64,000 nt of DNA, taken from Desulfonatronovibrio sp. Lineage in GTDB: Bacteria > Desulfobacterota > Desulfovibrionia > Desulfovibrionales > Desulfonatronovibrionaceae. Within the stretch, counting starts at the first letter, position 1; each line of letters opens with the position of its first letter. The notes beneath the pieces were generated by a model, which worked only from the letters and a program-made list of their open reading frames with translations, ran no database searches and had not been told where the DNA came from. Position numbers and translations under genes: made by a program. The stretch is from the NCBI GenBank assembly GCA_003566455.1, contig PXDF01000015.1, positions 37,238-101,237 on the forward strand, in the 5' to 3' direction. Shown one piece after another: positions 54,034 through 63,092 of the stretch.

Positions 54034-54831
54034 TCAAGGAATAAGCAGGACAGAACTTTTGACGCTGGAAGCCACCCTGGAGCAGGTTGAGCCCATGATC
54101 CTGGACAGAAAAGGCTCGTTCAGCCTCCCGAGAACTACCAGTTCCGCGTCTGTATCATCTACGGCTTCAATAATATGTCTGGCCGGCGAACCAATACGGG
54201 TCAGCTGTCTGATACTATCAAAATCATCTTTGAATTTTTCCTTCAATTCATTCAGCCTTGCCTGAACATTTTCCCTGCGGACCTGTTCGGTATAAGGATC
54301 TGCCGCCCTTTCTCCCACATGCAGGATAATAAGCTCAGGTATAAAATCTCCCAGCATCTTCACATAAGGCCAGGCCCTTTGTGCTGCTTCCTGAAAATCC
54401 GTGGCAAGGATCACTCTTTTTAAACTTTCGGTTTTAGTTATTACTGGTCTTTGTTTATGCACAAACACCGGCACCTCGGTCAGCCGCAACACGTCATGAG
54501 TTGTGCTTCCCATGAGCGTTGAAACCAGAAAGTTCTTTTTACTGGCCGGCAGGTATATCATGCCTGCCTCCTCATCTAAAGCCGTTTTGACGATCTCAGA
54601 AGCAACATGACCCGAACACAGCCTGACCCTGGTGTTTATGCCGATTTTATTCAGCTCATCGCTTATATGATAAAGTCTCGATTTTGCCTGATCCTCACTG
54701 CCCAGTCCGGGATTAAGCACATGCACAAGGATTATTTCCTTGTCGCTGAGCCTGTTGACAAATGAGGACTTGATCTTGATTTCAGAAATTGATTCACCGA
54801 GGTCAACCGGTTGCAGTATCCTATTAAACAT
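54034..54831 (-). CDS. Tandem-domain universal stress protein
   Basis: 265 residues made of two Usp domains. The first ends MIYLPASKKNFLVSTLMGST and the second LVVLGRLNEPFLSRIMGST, each followed by a strand with SVLLIP or PVFV. The classic G-x2-G-x9-G-S loop is altered in both (Gly replaced), so ATP binding may be weak. It lies just upstream of the BCCT gene; in Halomonas a Usp (TeaD) tunes an ectoine transporter, so a similar link is possible. Confidence 0.82.
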   Translation of the reverse strand: MFNRILQPVDLGESISEIKIKSSFVNRLSDKEIILVHVLNPGLGSEDQAKSRLYHISDELNKIGINTRVRLCSGHVASEIVKTALDEEAGMIYLPASKKNFLVSTLMGSTTHDVLRLTEVPVFVHKQRPVITKTESLKRVILATDFQEAAQRAWPYVKMLGDFIPELIILHVGERAADPYTEQVRRENVQARLNELKEKFKDDFDSIRQLTRIGSPARHIIEAVDDTDAELVVLGRLNEPFLSRIMGSTCSRVASSVKSSVLLIP

Positions 54832-54925
54832 TGAGCATCCTTGCTGGTATTTCAGTCAAGAAACATGTCTTCTCTGAGAGGGCCAGGGTTTTATTTCAAA
54901 AAGATGGATTTTTTATTGCTGCTTC

Positions 54926-55984
54926 TCAGGAAATCATGCGCCTGTGTATTTCCAGCTGAGACAGTGATCTTTTGTCCAGGTTCCTGAGCCCGGCCTCAAT
55001 GGCCCATTCCATGGCCTCGACATATTCCCTGGAGGTGATGGCTCTGGATATCTTGTCGTATTCAAAGGCCATATGTTCCACCCGGTATTGGGACATGATA
55101 TTGACATAGGTATCAGGGGACAGGTTTCTGACCACCCAGTCCACAAATTCCCTGGTCCCGGCCTTTCTATTGGGCATAACCAGGTGTCTCACCATAAGGC
55201 CCTTCAGGACGATGCCCCGGCTGTCGGTAATGAGGTTTCCAACCTGAGCGTACATCTCAATTATGGACTGTTGTGCTTTTTCAGGGTAATCACCCACTCC
55301 CTGGATAACGTATTTTGCGGAAATCTCATTATCCATAAATTTCAGGTCAGGCAGATATATATCAACAATTCCATTCAAAAGCTCAATATTCTCAGTCAGC
55401 TCGTAACCCCCTGTATTGTAGCACAAGGGTAATCTCAGACCATTTTTCATGGCAATTCTGGTGGCCCTCAGGATATTGGGCATGACATGAGTGGGCGTGA
55501 CCACATTGATATTATGACAGCCCCTTTTCTGCAGGTTCAGCATCATCTGGGCCAGTTGTTCATCATCTATTTCCCTTCCTCTTCCCTCGTGGGCGATGGG
55601 CCAGTTCTGGCAGAATACGCAGCGCAGGTTGCAATTGGAAAAAAAGATGGTTCCTGAGCCGCCCCTTCCCACAAGGGGGAGCTCTTCGCCAAAATGAGGG
55701 GAATAACTGTGAACAACCGCCTTTGCCGGGGCATTGCAGAATCCCTTTTCGCCGCGAGTCCTGTTGACTTTGCAGCGATGAGGGCAAAGATCGCATTTTT
55801 CCATTTTGTCCATGGCCTGTTCCACCCGCCGGGCAAAAGCGCCCTTCTCTTCGAGCTTCAGATAGGCTGGTTTCCAGGATCCCGGTTCCAGATCATTGTC
55901 CGCGGCCTGGGAACAAACCTTGAAAAAAAATGAACCACAGGCCAGGCAAATACCCTTGATAAAATTTCTGCGAGTTGTTGTCAT
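54926..55984 (-). CDS. PflX-like radical SAM protein with Tat signal
   Basis: 352 residues. The N-terminus TTRRNFIKGICLACGSFFF is a near-canonical Tat signal. A CDLCPHRCKVNRTRGEKGFC motif and the SAM cluster SNCNLRCVFCQNWPIAHEG follow. This is the COG1313 (PflX) group, related to pyruvate formate-lyase activases; function unknown. It is the second Tat-type radical SAM gene in 4 kb. The gap to 56216 (232 bases) shows nothing definite. Confidence 0.82.
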   Translation of the reverse strand: MTTTRRNFIKGICLACGSFFFKVCSQAADNDLEPGSWKPAYLKLEEKGAFARRVEQAMDKMEKCDLCPHRCKVNRTRGEKGFCNAPAKAVVHSYSPHFGEELPLVGRGGSGTIFFSNCNLRCVFCQNWPIAHEGRGREIDDEQLAQMMLNLQKRGCHNINVVTPTHVMPNILRATRIAMKNGLRLPLCYNTGGYELTENIELLNGIVDIYLPDLKFMDNEISAKYVIQGVGDYPEKAQQSIIEMYAQVGNLITDSRGIVLKGLMVRHLVMPNRKAGTREFVDWVVRNLSPDTYVNIMSQYRVEHMAFEYDKISRAITSREYVEAMEWAIEAGLRNLDKRSLSQLEIHRRMIS

Positions 55985-56216
55985 TCTTTACTCCTCTCAG
56001 AAAGGATAAAGTGTCTCGCAGGATAGAACCTGTCATACTCAGGAAGCTGACAGGCCTGATCCTGGTAAACGCTCATCTTAAAGGTGATTATAAAACCTGC
56101 CACGCGTGATGGCTCAAAAAACAATAAAATCCATATGCGTAACTGTCCACCCCAAAACAGTCATGGATCATGGATAATTTTCTTTTCTCCGGTTTTTTTC
56201 TATTCATGCTCCATTC

Positions 56217-57341
56217 TCATAATCCAGCCTTGTCCTTAAAGCTTAAATTTAAAAGATGCCTGGCCAGTCCTCCCAGATCCTTTGGAGTATAGCCCAGGGC
56301 CTCTTTCCAGACCCGGTCCGATTCCATGCACAGGTAAATCTGTCTTGATACCCCGCCTTTTTTCAGTTTACCGGCTATATACTTGAATTGCTCCAACCTG
56401 AGCGTAAGAAGCAGTCTTGCCTTGCCATCCAGTCCTGTGATGAATTCATTATATATATAGTCTGAGCCCGGATGGTTGCGGATGATGGTTTTTTTCAGTC
56501 CGGGCATGAACCTGAAAGAGCCAAGACTTAAGTAGGCGATATGCTCAGGCCTCAGAAAATCGAGGATCATTTCCACGGCATGAGCGTACCCTTTTTTCCA
56601 GCCAGGGTAATGGATAATGGGATCAAAATGAAGACAAACCCTGAACCCTTTGTCCGCGCATGTTCCTGCCGCCTTAAGACGCTCCTCCAGAGTGGACGCT
56701 CCCCCTTCTTCCCTTGAAATGATCTCCGGACTGTTCACGGACCATGCCGGCAGGACTTTTCTTGTTGACGGCGCCTTTTCCATCCAGGACAGATCAATGA
56801 TCTTGGATTTGAGTTCCAGACAGACATTGGGATAATTCCCGAGAAATTGAGCCAGATCAGCTGAATATCCAGTCAAATGTTCCAGAGCAAGGGAGTCGGT
56901 GAATTCTCCCGTGCCAACCCTGAACAGCCGGTTTCTGTCCCTGCCCAGCACCATGTCCAGTTCAGTCCACAAATCTTCCTGGTTGGCCCAGATTTTCAAA
57001 ACCCTGTCCTGAAAATAGGCCTGAAGGATACAATAGCTGCAGTTCAAGGGACAGTTTTCCCCGATATGGATGATCTGGTATCCGCAGCAGCGGTACTTTC
57101 TGGTGGCTGGGCAGGGACGAAGGAATCTTCCCCGGTAATGCTTGAGGTAAATTACCAGGCGATTATCCTTTCCGGCAAGCTCCGAGATATTCATTCCAGG
57201 TGATAGTGTATGCAACGGAACTCCGGGCATCTTGCGAATGATTTTTCGGGCGAGGGGAGTGGAGGCTGCTTCCTGATCAACAACGATATTTTCAGGCCAA
57301 GCCATATGACTGGGCTGGACCGTTGAGCAGTATTTTTTCAT
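56217..57341 (-). CDS. Spore photoproduct lyase-like radical SAM protein
   Basis: 374 residues from ATG 57341. It has HIGENCPLNCSYCILQAYFQ with the C-x3-C-x2-C cluster motif and the following aromatic residues of SplB, then GTGEFTDSLALEHLTGY and LRLEQFKYIAGKLKKGG. SplB repairs a thymine dimer in spores; homologues in non-sporing bacteria are of unknown use, probably DNA repair. The start follows one base after the TAA of the ParB-like gene (TAACATG), so the pair is coupled. The longer frame to 57464 would overlap that gene. Confidence 0.82.
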   Translation of the reverse strand: MKKYCSTVQPSHMAWPENIVVDQEAASTPLARKIIRKMPGVPLHTLSPGMNISELAGKDNRLVIYLKHYRGRFLRPCPATRKYRCCGYQIIHIGENCPLNCSYCILQAYFQDRVLKIWANQEDLWTELDMVLGRDRNRLFRVGTGEFTDSLALEHLTGYSADLAQFLGNYPNVCLELKSKIIDLSWMEKAPSTRKVLPAWSVNSPEIISREEGGASTLEERLKAAGTCADKGFRVCLHFDPIIHYPGWKKGYAHAVEMILDFLRPEHIAYLSLGSFRFMPGLKKTIIRNHPGSDYIYNEFITGLDGKARLLLTLRLEQFKYIAGKLKKGGVSRQIYLCMESDRVWKEALGYTPKDLGGLARHLLNLSFKDKAGL

Positions 57342-57342
57342 G

Positions 57343-58281
57343 TTATCTGACTGGCCAGTCATCAAAGACACCTGATTTGGAAATCTGTTCCAGTTGGGAA
57401 AGGGCTTTTTCCAGGTCTTTCTGGCTGTTGATGGTTGTTGAAATCTGGATTTGCTGTGATTCAAACTCGTCCTTGTGCTCGATTCTCCACCTGGATCCCC
57501 GGCTTATGCGCCCGAGCCTCTGGGCAAGGTCATTTTTCAGTTGAGACAGGACAGGATACCTGGACTGAAAAACTTTTTTCAGGATGATTTTGATTTTGTC
57601 ATTGGGAGAAAGACGGGAATACAGGACCTGTTCAAGCTTAAGCTTTTCAATATACGCGGACAGCGGTGCTTGGTCCATTCTGGACTTTTCAGTCAACCAG
57701 GTCAGAAGGTTGAGGCTGTTGCCTCTGGACCAGCTTAGTTCTTTAAAAAAAGGATACAGGATATCTAAATCCTCCGGGGATGTGTGTTCCAGGACCTGAG
57801 AGCACTCCAGGCAGATTTTATTTTCAGCCGCAAGCCTGTCCCAGTCCGGGGGAAGGGAAAGCCGGCTCTGCCACAGGCCTTGAATTTTTGATCCAGGGTC
57901 AATTCCCAGCAGTTTCCAGATCTGTTCTGAAATGTCACCCAGCCCGGAAAAATAGCGCAGGCATGAGATGATCCTGGCCTGGTCCAGAGTTTGACCCTGG
58001 TTGGTTAAAAGATAAATCAGCCCTTTTGACCGGGAGTCAGCTGGAGGTATTTTCAGGGCCAGAACTTTTTCGCCCAAAGCCTTGAGGGCCTTGACGCGTT
58101 TGAAACCGGCCACAAGTATTTTTTCAGAAGGGCCGGCCATTATCAAAACCGGTTCTGCCTGGCCTAATTCTCTGATATTCTGGATATAGTCTTCACCTGG
58201 CTCTTGAGCCCAGAAAAGGCATGGGTCGGTTAAATTTATATCATCAGGGGCAAGATTCATTATTTGGACAAGATTATTCAT
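57343..58281 (-). CDS. ParB-like protein coupled to the SplB-like gene
   Basis: 312 residues. The first 100 resemble the ParB/Srx N-terminal domain: a short leader, YIQNIRELGQAEPVLIM and ILVAGFKRVKALKALGEKV, in place of the GxRR-type motif of true ParB, GFKR. A helical middle part (about 110-230) could bind DNA. The C-terminus has RISRGSRWRIEHKDEFESQQ and a coiled tail. No parA is adjacent. I cannot assign a function; coupling to a photolyase-like gene suggests a DNA-related role. Confidence 0.65.
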   Translation of the reverse strand: MNNLVQIMNLAPDDINLTDPCLFWAQEPGEDYIQNIRELGQAEPVLIMAGPSEKILVAGFKRVKALKALGEKVLALKIPPADSRSKGLIYLLTNQGQTLDQARIISCLRYFSGLGDISEQIWKLLGIDPGSKIQGLWQSRLSLPPDWDRLAAENKICLECSQVLEHTSPEDLDILYPFFKELSWSRGNSLNLLTWLTEKSRMDQAPLSAYIEKLKLEQVLYSRLSPNDKIKIILKKVFQSRYPVLSQLKNDLAQRLGRISRGSRWRIEHKDEFESQQIQISTTINSQKDLEKALSQLEQISKSGVFDDWPVR

Positions 58282-58405
58282 GGCTATCTTTTATAATTAT
58301 CCCGAATGGTTATGGTATTTTAAGGTTCAGGACGCGGCTTGACAACTTTTAATTCATCTTTCAATAGGACATGATCGCCCGGTTGGTGGGACTCTTTCTG
58401 ACATT

Positions 58406-58602
58406 TATCTAAATTGAGCGATTTTTACATGTCATTACCAGGAAAGCCGATTAGTTTCAATCATTTACCATGATGTTGCTCTACTCCAAGACTCCCTCGC
58501 AATGACAGGTTCAGGTGTAACGCGGGTTTTTGCTGAACCTGTCATTGCGAGCGAAGCGAAGCAAACTTTAAACGTTAAATGAAAAATCGCTGAAATAAAG
58601 AT
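58406..58602. repeat. Long composite MITE-like repeat
   Basis: It starts ATCTAAATTGAGCGATTTTT and ends GAAAAATCGCTGAAATAAAG, the family ends, with inverted inner arms CTCCCTCGCAATGACAGG and CCTGTCATTGCGAGCGAAG. At 197 bases it looks like two copies nested or joined. The rest of the 58282-58893 gap holds no supported gene; a 63-codon frame at 58688 has no ribosome binding site. Confidence 0.65.
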
Positions 58603-58893
58603 CCTTTTACATGACCGGGGTTACCGGCCTATTTAACAGACATCAGAAAAGACTACCCGGACTGTTAATTCCTGTCCAGGATTCCATGTGGTTTCAAATA
58701 CTGTTTTTTTCAGGGTTTCTCTTCAGGCATCTGTTGATAAAATCAGTATTTCAGGCTATGTTCAAATAATTGGAGGCACGATTCAGCCTGTAGCTTTTGG
58801 TTTTTTTAATCTGAACCTTTTGCTTTGCACTCAAAGCTTGGAATTTTCACAATCTCGAAAAATGAATAAAAATCATTAAAGGGGGCAAAATTA

Positions 58894-60957
58894 ATGCTGG
58901 ATAAGCTGGGAAATCAAAGAACCTACGCCTTGGTTGGACACGGGGGAGCCGGTAAAACTTCTGTCGCTGAGATGGTTCAGTATAATTGCAAAGCCATTCA
59001 GCGGCTGGGTAAAATTGAAGAGGGCACCACCAGCCTTGATTTTGAACCCGAGGAAATCAAAAGAAGAGGCAGCGTCCAGCCGGGATTCGCTACTTTCATC
59101 TGGGACAGGAACCAGCATTTCCTGGTGGATATACCCGGTGACAATAATTTCATAGGAGATATCAGCTACCTTCTCACGGCTGTGGACGGGGTTGTGTTTG
59201 TCATAGACGCTATTGACGGGGCCAAGCCTCTGACCAAAAAAATCTGGTCCGAGGTTAAAAAGCTGAACCTGCCCGCAATATTTTTCATCAACAAAATGGA
59301 CCGTGAACGGGCCAATTATGAAATGGCATTCCAGAGCCTGGTTGATATCCTGGGCATCAAGCCGGTTCAGCTTTATCTGCCCATAGGCGCTGAGTCGAAT
59401 TTCAAGGGGGTCGTGGATATCCTGGAAAACAAAGCCTACCTTTTCAGTGAAGACGGCAGGCTGGAGCCGGGGGATATTCCGGCCGACATGGCAGATATGA
59501 TTGAAGAGATCAGAGAGGCGGCCATAGAAAATATTGCTGAAAGCGATGAAACCCTTATGGAAAAATATCTTGAAGAGGGCAGCCTGACTTCTGAGGAAAT
59601 GTATCAGGGACTTCGTCTTGGGGTTTTATCCGGAGAGCTTTCACCCGTCAGTGCGGGCGCGGCCCTGGAAAATAAAGGCGGAAACAGGCTTCTTGAGGAT
59701 ATTCAGCGGCTTCTTCCATCTCCGCTGGAGCACCCTGACTGGGAAGGCGAGGATGGAAGTCTGAGAAAGCCTCATCCTGATGAGCCTGTCGCGGCCTTTG
59801 TTTTCAAGACAATCACTGATCCCTTTGCTGGTCACTTGAGCGTGATGAGGATCCTGTCCGGAAGACTGAGTCCGGACATGACTCTTTTCAACCCCGTAAA
59901 GGATGAAAAGGAAAAACTGGGGCAGCTTCTGTTTCTGGAAGGCAAAAAACAGACTCCGGTCAAGACCGAACTGGGACCGGGCGCTATCGTGGCCGCTCCA
60001 AAGCTCAAGAAAACCAGCACTGGCGATACTCTGTGTCAGGAAGGGGGATCCTTTATTCTGAAAAAAGATGATCTTCCGCCGTGTATCTTATCCTACGCTT
60101 TGGCTGCCGAGGTCAAAGGAGAGGAGGACAAGGTTTTTTCAGCTATCCAGAGACTTTTGGATGAGGACATCAATCTCACCCTGGCCAGAAATGAAGAAAC
60201 CGGGGACATGCTTCTGTCCGGCATGGGTCAGCTGCATATTGAAACCGCTGTGGAAAAGGCCAAAAGACGCTACAAGGCCAATATTGTGCTCAAGACTCCC
60301 AAGATTCCCTTCCGGGAAACCATCAAAGGCAGGGCTGAGGTTCAGGGAAGATACAAGAAACAGACCGGAGGCAGGGGCCAGTTCGGAGATTGCTGGATCA
60401 GGCTTGAGCCCAGACAGAGGGGAGATGGATACGAGTTTGAGGATGCCATTGTTGGGGGCTCAATTCCCAGGCAGTATATTCCCGCCGTGGACAAGGGAAT
60501 ACAGGAGGCCGCGGTCAAGGGAGTGATTGCGGGTTACCCGGTGGTTGACTTCAAGGTTACTCTTTATGACGGATCATATCATACTGTGGATTCTTCTGAA
60601 ATGGCCTTTAAGATAGCCGGGTCACTGGCCTTTAAAAAGGCTGTTGAACAGTGCAAACCGACCCTTCTTGAGCCCATTGTCCTTGTGCAGGTTTACGTGC
60701 CTGACGAGTATATGGGTGATGTGATAGGGGACCTTTCAAGCAAAAGAGGCAAGGTTCTGGGGTCGGATTCAGACAAGGGCATAACCGAGGGCCGAGCCCA
60801 TGTGCCCATGTCTGAAATCCTGCAGTACGCGCAGGACCTGCGGTCCATGACCGGAGGACAGGGCACCTTTAACATGGAGTTTGACCATTACGAAGAATGT
60901 CCAGCTCCCATTGCTGAAAAAATAATCGCGGAAAGCAAACAAGCTAAAGAGGGCTGA
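58894..60957 (+). CDS. Elongation factor G paralogue
   Basis: 687 residues with EF-G domain order. The G1 loop is VGHGGAGKTSVAEMV instead of AHIDAGKTT, and G3 is VDIPGDNNFIGD rather than DTPGHVDFT. G4 is FINKMDRERANYE. Domains II to V follow (GMGQLHIETAVEKAKRRYK, GGRGQFGDCWIRLEP, YVPDEYMGDVIGDLSSKRG). These changes mark the EF-G2 (FusA2) group, whose role is unclear and may lie in ribosome recycling or stress. The ribosome binding site is GGGGG about 10 bases upstream. The main fusA is not in the window. Confidence 0.88.
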   Translation: MLDKLGNQRTYALVGHGGAGKTSVAEMVQYNCKAIQRLGKIEEGTTSLDFEPEEIKRRGSVQPGFATFIWDRNQHFLVDIPGDNNFIGDISYLLTAVDGVVFVIDAIDGAKPLTKKIWSEVKKLNLPAIFFINKMDRERANYEMAFQSLVDILGIKPVQLYLPIGAESNFKGVVDILENKAYLFSEDGRLEPGDIPADMADMIEEIREAAIENIAESDETLMEKYLEEGSLTSEEMYQGLRLGVLSGELSPVSAGAALENKGGNRLLEDIQRLLPSPLEHPDWEGEDGSLRKPHPDEPVAAFVFKTITDPFAGHLSVMRILSGRLSPDMTLFNPVKDEKEKLGQLLFLEGKKQTPVKTELGPGAIVAAPKLKKTSTGDTLCQEGGSFILKKDDLPPCILSYALAAEVKGEEDKVFSAIQRLLDEDINLTLARNEETGDMLLSGMGQLHIETAVEKAKRRYKANIVLKTPKIPFRETIKGRAEVQGRYKKQTGGRGQFGDCWIRLEPRQRGDGYEFEDAIVGGSIPRQYIPAVDKGIQEAAVKGVIAGYPVVDFKVTLYDGSYHTVDSSEMAFKIAGSLAFKKAVEQCKPTLLEPIVLVQVYVPDEYMGDVIGDLSSKRGKVLGSDSDKGITEGRAHVPMSEILQYAQDLRSMTGGQGTFNMEFDHYEECPAPIAEKIIAESKQAKEG

Positions 60958-60992
60958 TATCGGGAAAAATAAGGCTGATTAGTTGGGAATCC

Positions 60993-61097
60993 CCCGGCAC
61001 TCACTTTAGACTCACGGTTTAAAGGCTTAAATAAATTTTTCCAATCGATGACATTCAAGCTTTGAATTTCCAGCCTAAAGTGGGTGCCGGGTTTTTT
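60993..61097 (+). terminator. CCGGCACCCA hairpin family, copy 3, with T-run
   Basis: CCCGGCACTCACTTTAG (60993-61009) pairs with CTAAAGTGGGTGCCGGG (61075-61091), one mismatch, with 65 bases between, followed by six Ts (61092-61097). It lies 35 bases after the EF-G stop and could end its transcript. Confidence 0.6.
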
Positions 61098-61234
61098 ATT
61101 GTGTTTTTATAAAGTATAAGCTATAATATAAGATTATTTTAGATATAAGATTTATCCAGTTGATAAATCTGACAATAATCTTTTTAAACTGTAGTTCAGA
61201 ACTTTTTTCTGTTCCTTGCTGGAGATTTTTGATT

Positions 61235-62893
61235 ATGGATTCAGATGATAATTATGTCAGGCTGACCCCTCTGGGCGGGCTGGGAGCCATTGGCCAGAAT
61301 TGCATGGTGATGGAGACAAAGGACTGCATGGTGGTCATTGATTGCGGGCTCATGTTTCCTGATGATTCTCATTTAGGGGTGGATGTGGTTATTCCCCGTT
61401 TTGATTATATCATCAAAAATAAAAACAAGCTTAAAGGAATCATTCTTACCCACGGGCACGAAGACCATATAGGAGCTCTGCCCTGGCTTCTCCCCTTTGT
61501 TGATGTGCCGGTTTACGGCTCAAGGTTCACCCTGGAGCTCTTGGCCAACAAACTGACTGAATTCAATTTAAAGGATTATATCCAGACCCAGGTGATGACT
61601 GAGAACCAGACTCTTGAGCTGGGAGATTTCACTTTTAGTTTTTTTCCTGTCTGTCACTCCATTATTGAAGGATTCGGCCTTGGAATAGAAACCCAGGTGG
61701 GAAAAATCGTTCATTCAGGGGACTTTAAGCTGGACCGGGAACCTATGGGCGGTCACAGGACGGATATTGCAGCATTCAGGGATTTTTCAAGTTCAGGGGT
61801 TTTGCTGCTCATGTCTGACTCCACCAACGTGGAACGCGATGGCTACGCTCTGACAGAAAGGGAGATAATGTCCTCCCTGCGGGAGATTTTCGCGGAGGCC
61901 AAAGGAAGGATTTTGATAACTCTTTTTTCCAGTCATATCCAGAGGATGCAGGAAATATTCGATCTGGCAAGAGAGTTCGGGCGCAAGGTGGCTGTAAGCG
62001 GTCGAAGCCTGGCAAAAAATATTGAAATGGCCATGGAAGAAGGTTTCCTGCATGTGGATGATGATATTTACTGCTCCCTTGATAAAATGTGTGACAGTGA
62101 TGATTTCCGGATGGTTTTTCTTGTGACCGGGTCTCAGGGAGAGCCTCTGTCAGCTCTGACCAGGATCGGTCTTGGGGAACACAAGCAGCTGAAGATCAAA
62201 AAAGGAGACCTGGTGCTCATGTCGTCCAGGATAATACCGGGCAACACCAAGGCCATCACCAGGGTTATCAATAATCTCTACAGGCTAGGGGCTGAAGTGG
62301 TTTATGAAAAGGTCAGGGCCATTCATGCCTCAGGCCATGCCCATCGTGAAGAACTCAGGATAATGCTTGAGACTGTCAGGCCCAAGTTTTTCATTCCTTT
62401 GCACGGGGAATACAGGCATCTCTACAAGCACGCGGAACTGGCCAGGGAGTGCGGGGTTGCTCCTGAAAGAAGCATTGTCCTGGAAAATGGCCAACCCATT
62501 ACTTTTACTCAAAACGAGGTTCGTTTTGAAGAGGAAATAACAGCCGAATCCATCCTGGTTGACGGAAAGGGTGTGGGCGACGTGGGTCAGACCGTGCTCA
62601 AGGACAGACAGATTCTCGGCGAAGAAGGATTGGTAATACTTGTCATGGTCATCAGCGCGAAAAACGGGGACCTGCTGATTGGCCCCAGGATACTCTCAAG
62701 GGGATTTATTTTTGAACAGCAATACGATCATGTGCTTGAAGACGCCAAATGTCTTATTCTGGATATTTTTGAGGAAACCCCGCCCGGGGCGATCAAAAAG
62801 CTTGAGGAAAAATCCCGTTCAACCATGCGCAGGTTTTTCCGCAAAATCCTGGACAGGGATCCCATTGTAATACCTTTGATAATCCAGGTCTGA
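61235..62893 (+). CDS. rnj: Ribonuclease J
   Basis: 552 residues. The metallo-beta-lactamase core has LTHGHEDHIGALPWLLPF with the HxHxDH metal site, and the beta-CASP part has MSDSTNVERDGYALTERE and VTGSQGEPLSALTRI. The C-terminal part has IHASGHAHREELRIML and FIPLHGEYRHLYKHAEL. It degrades and matures RNA from the 5' end and internally. ATG 61235 was chosen (GGAG upstream, family-typical start near LTPLGGLGAIGQN); the frame is open from 61160. It is the only gene between the EF-G paralogue and the amidotransferase. Confidence 0.93.
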   Translation: MDSDDNYVRLTPLGGLGAIGQNCMVMETKDCMVVIDCGLMFPDDSHLGVDVVIPRFDYIIKNKNKLKGIILTHGHEDHIGALPWLLPFVDVPVYGSRFTLELLANKLTEFNLKDYIQTQVMTENQTLELGDFTFSFFPVCHSIIEGFGLGIETQVGKIVHSGDFKLDREPMGGHRTDIAAFRDFSSSGVLLLMSDSTNVERDGYALTEREIMSSLREIFAEAKGRILITLFSSHIQRMQEIFDLAREFGRKVAVSGRSLAKNIEMAMEEGFLHVDDDIYCSLDKMCDSDDFRMVFLVTGSQGEPLSALTRIGLGEHKQLKIKKGDLVLMSSRIIPGNTKAITRVINNLYRLGAEVVYEKVRAIHASGHAHREELRIMLETVRPKFFIPLHGEYRHLYKHAELARECGVAPERSIVLENGQPITFTQNEVRFEEEITAESILVDGKGVGDVGQTVLKDRQILGEEGLVILVMVISAKNGDLLIGPRILSRGFIFEQQYDHVLEDAKCLILDIFEETPPGAIKKLEEKSRSTMRRFFRKILDRDPIVIPLIIQV

Positions 62894-62919
62894 TTGTAAC
62901 ATTCAGTAGTAATTATTGT

Positions 62920-62961
62920 AAAAGCCGGCTTGTGAAAATTTTCCGCAAGCCGGCTTTTTTG
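62920..62961 (+). terminator. Intrinsic terminator of the RNase J gene
   Basis: AAAAGCCGGCTTG (62920-62932) pairs with CAAGCCGGCTTTT (62946-62958), loop of 13 bases, followed by T-rich sequence to 62961. Strong terminator 27 bases after the stop. Confidence 0.9.
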
Positions 62962-63092
62962 TTGATTTGACAAAAGTCATATTATCATTTATAAAATTAT
63001 AATAAGACAGATGCGTAATCATGAAGATTGCATTCAATTAATGACAATTTTAACTGAAAAAGCTTGGAAATAAAATTCCAGTAGAGGTTTTT

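Noticed and set aside
58688..58879. 63-codon plus-strand frame before the EF-G paralogue
   Set aside because: Composition is not protein-like and there is no ribosome binding site; it lies in a repeat-rich gap.
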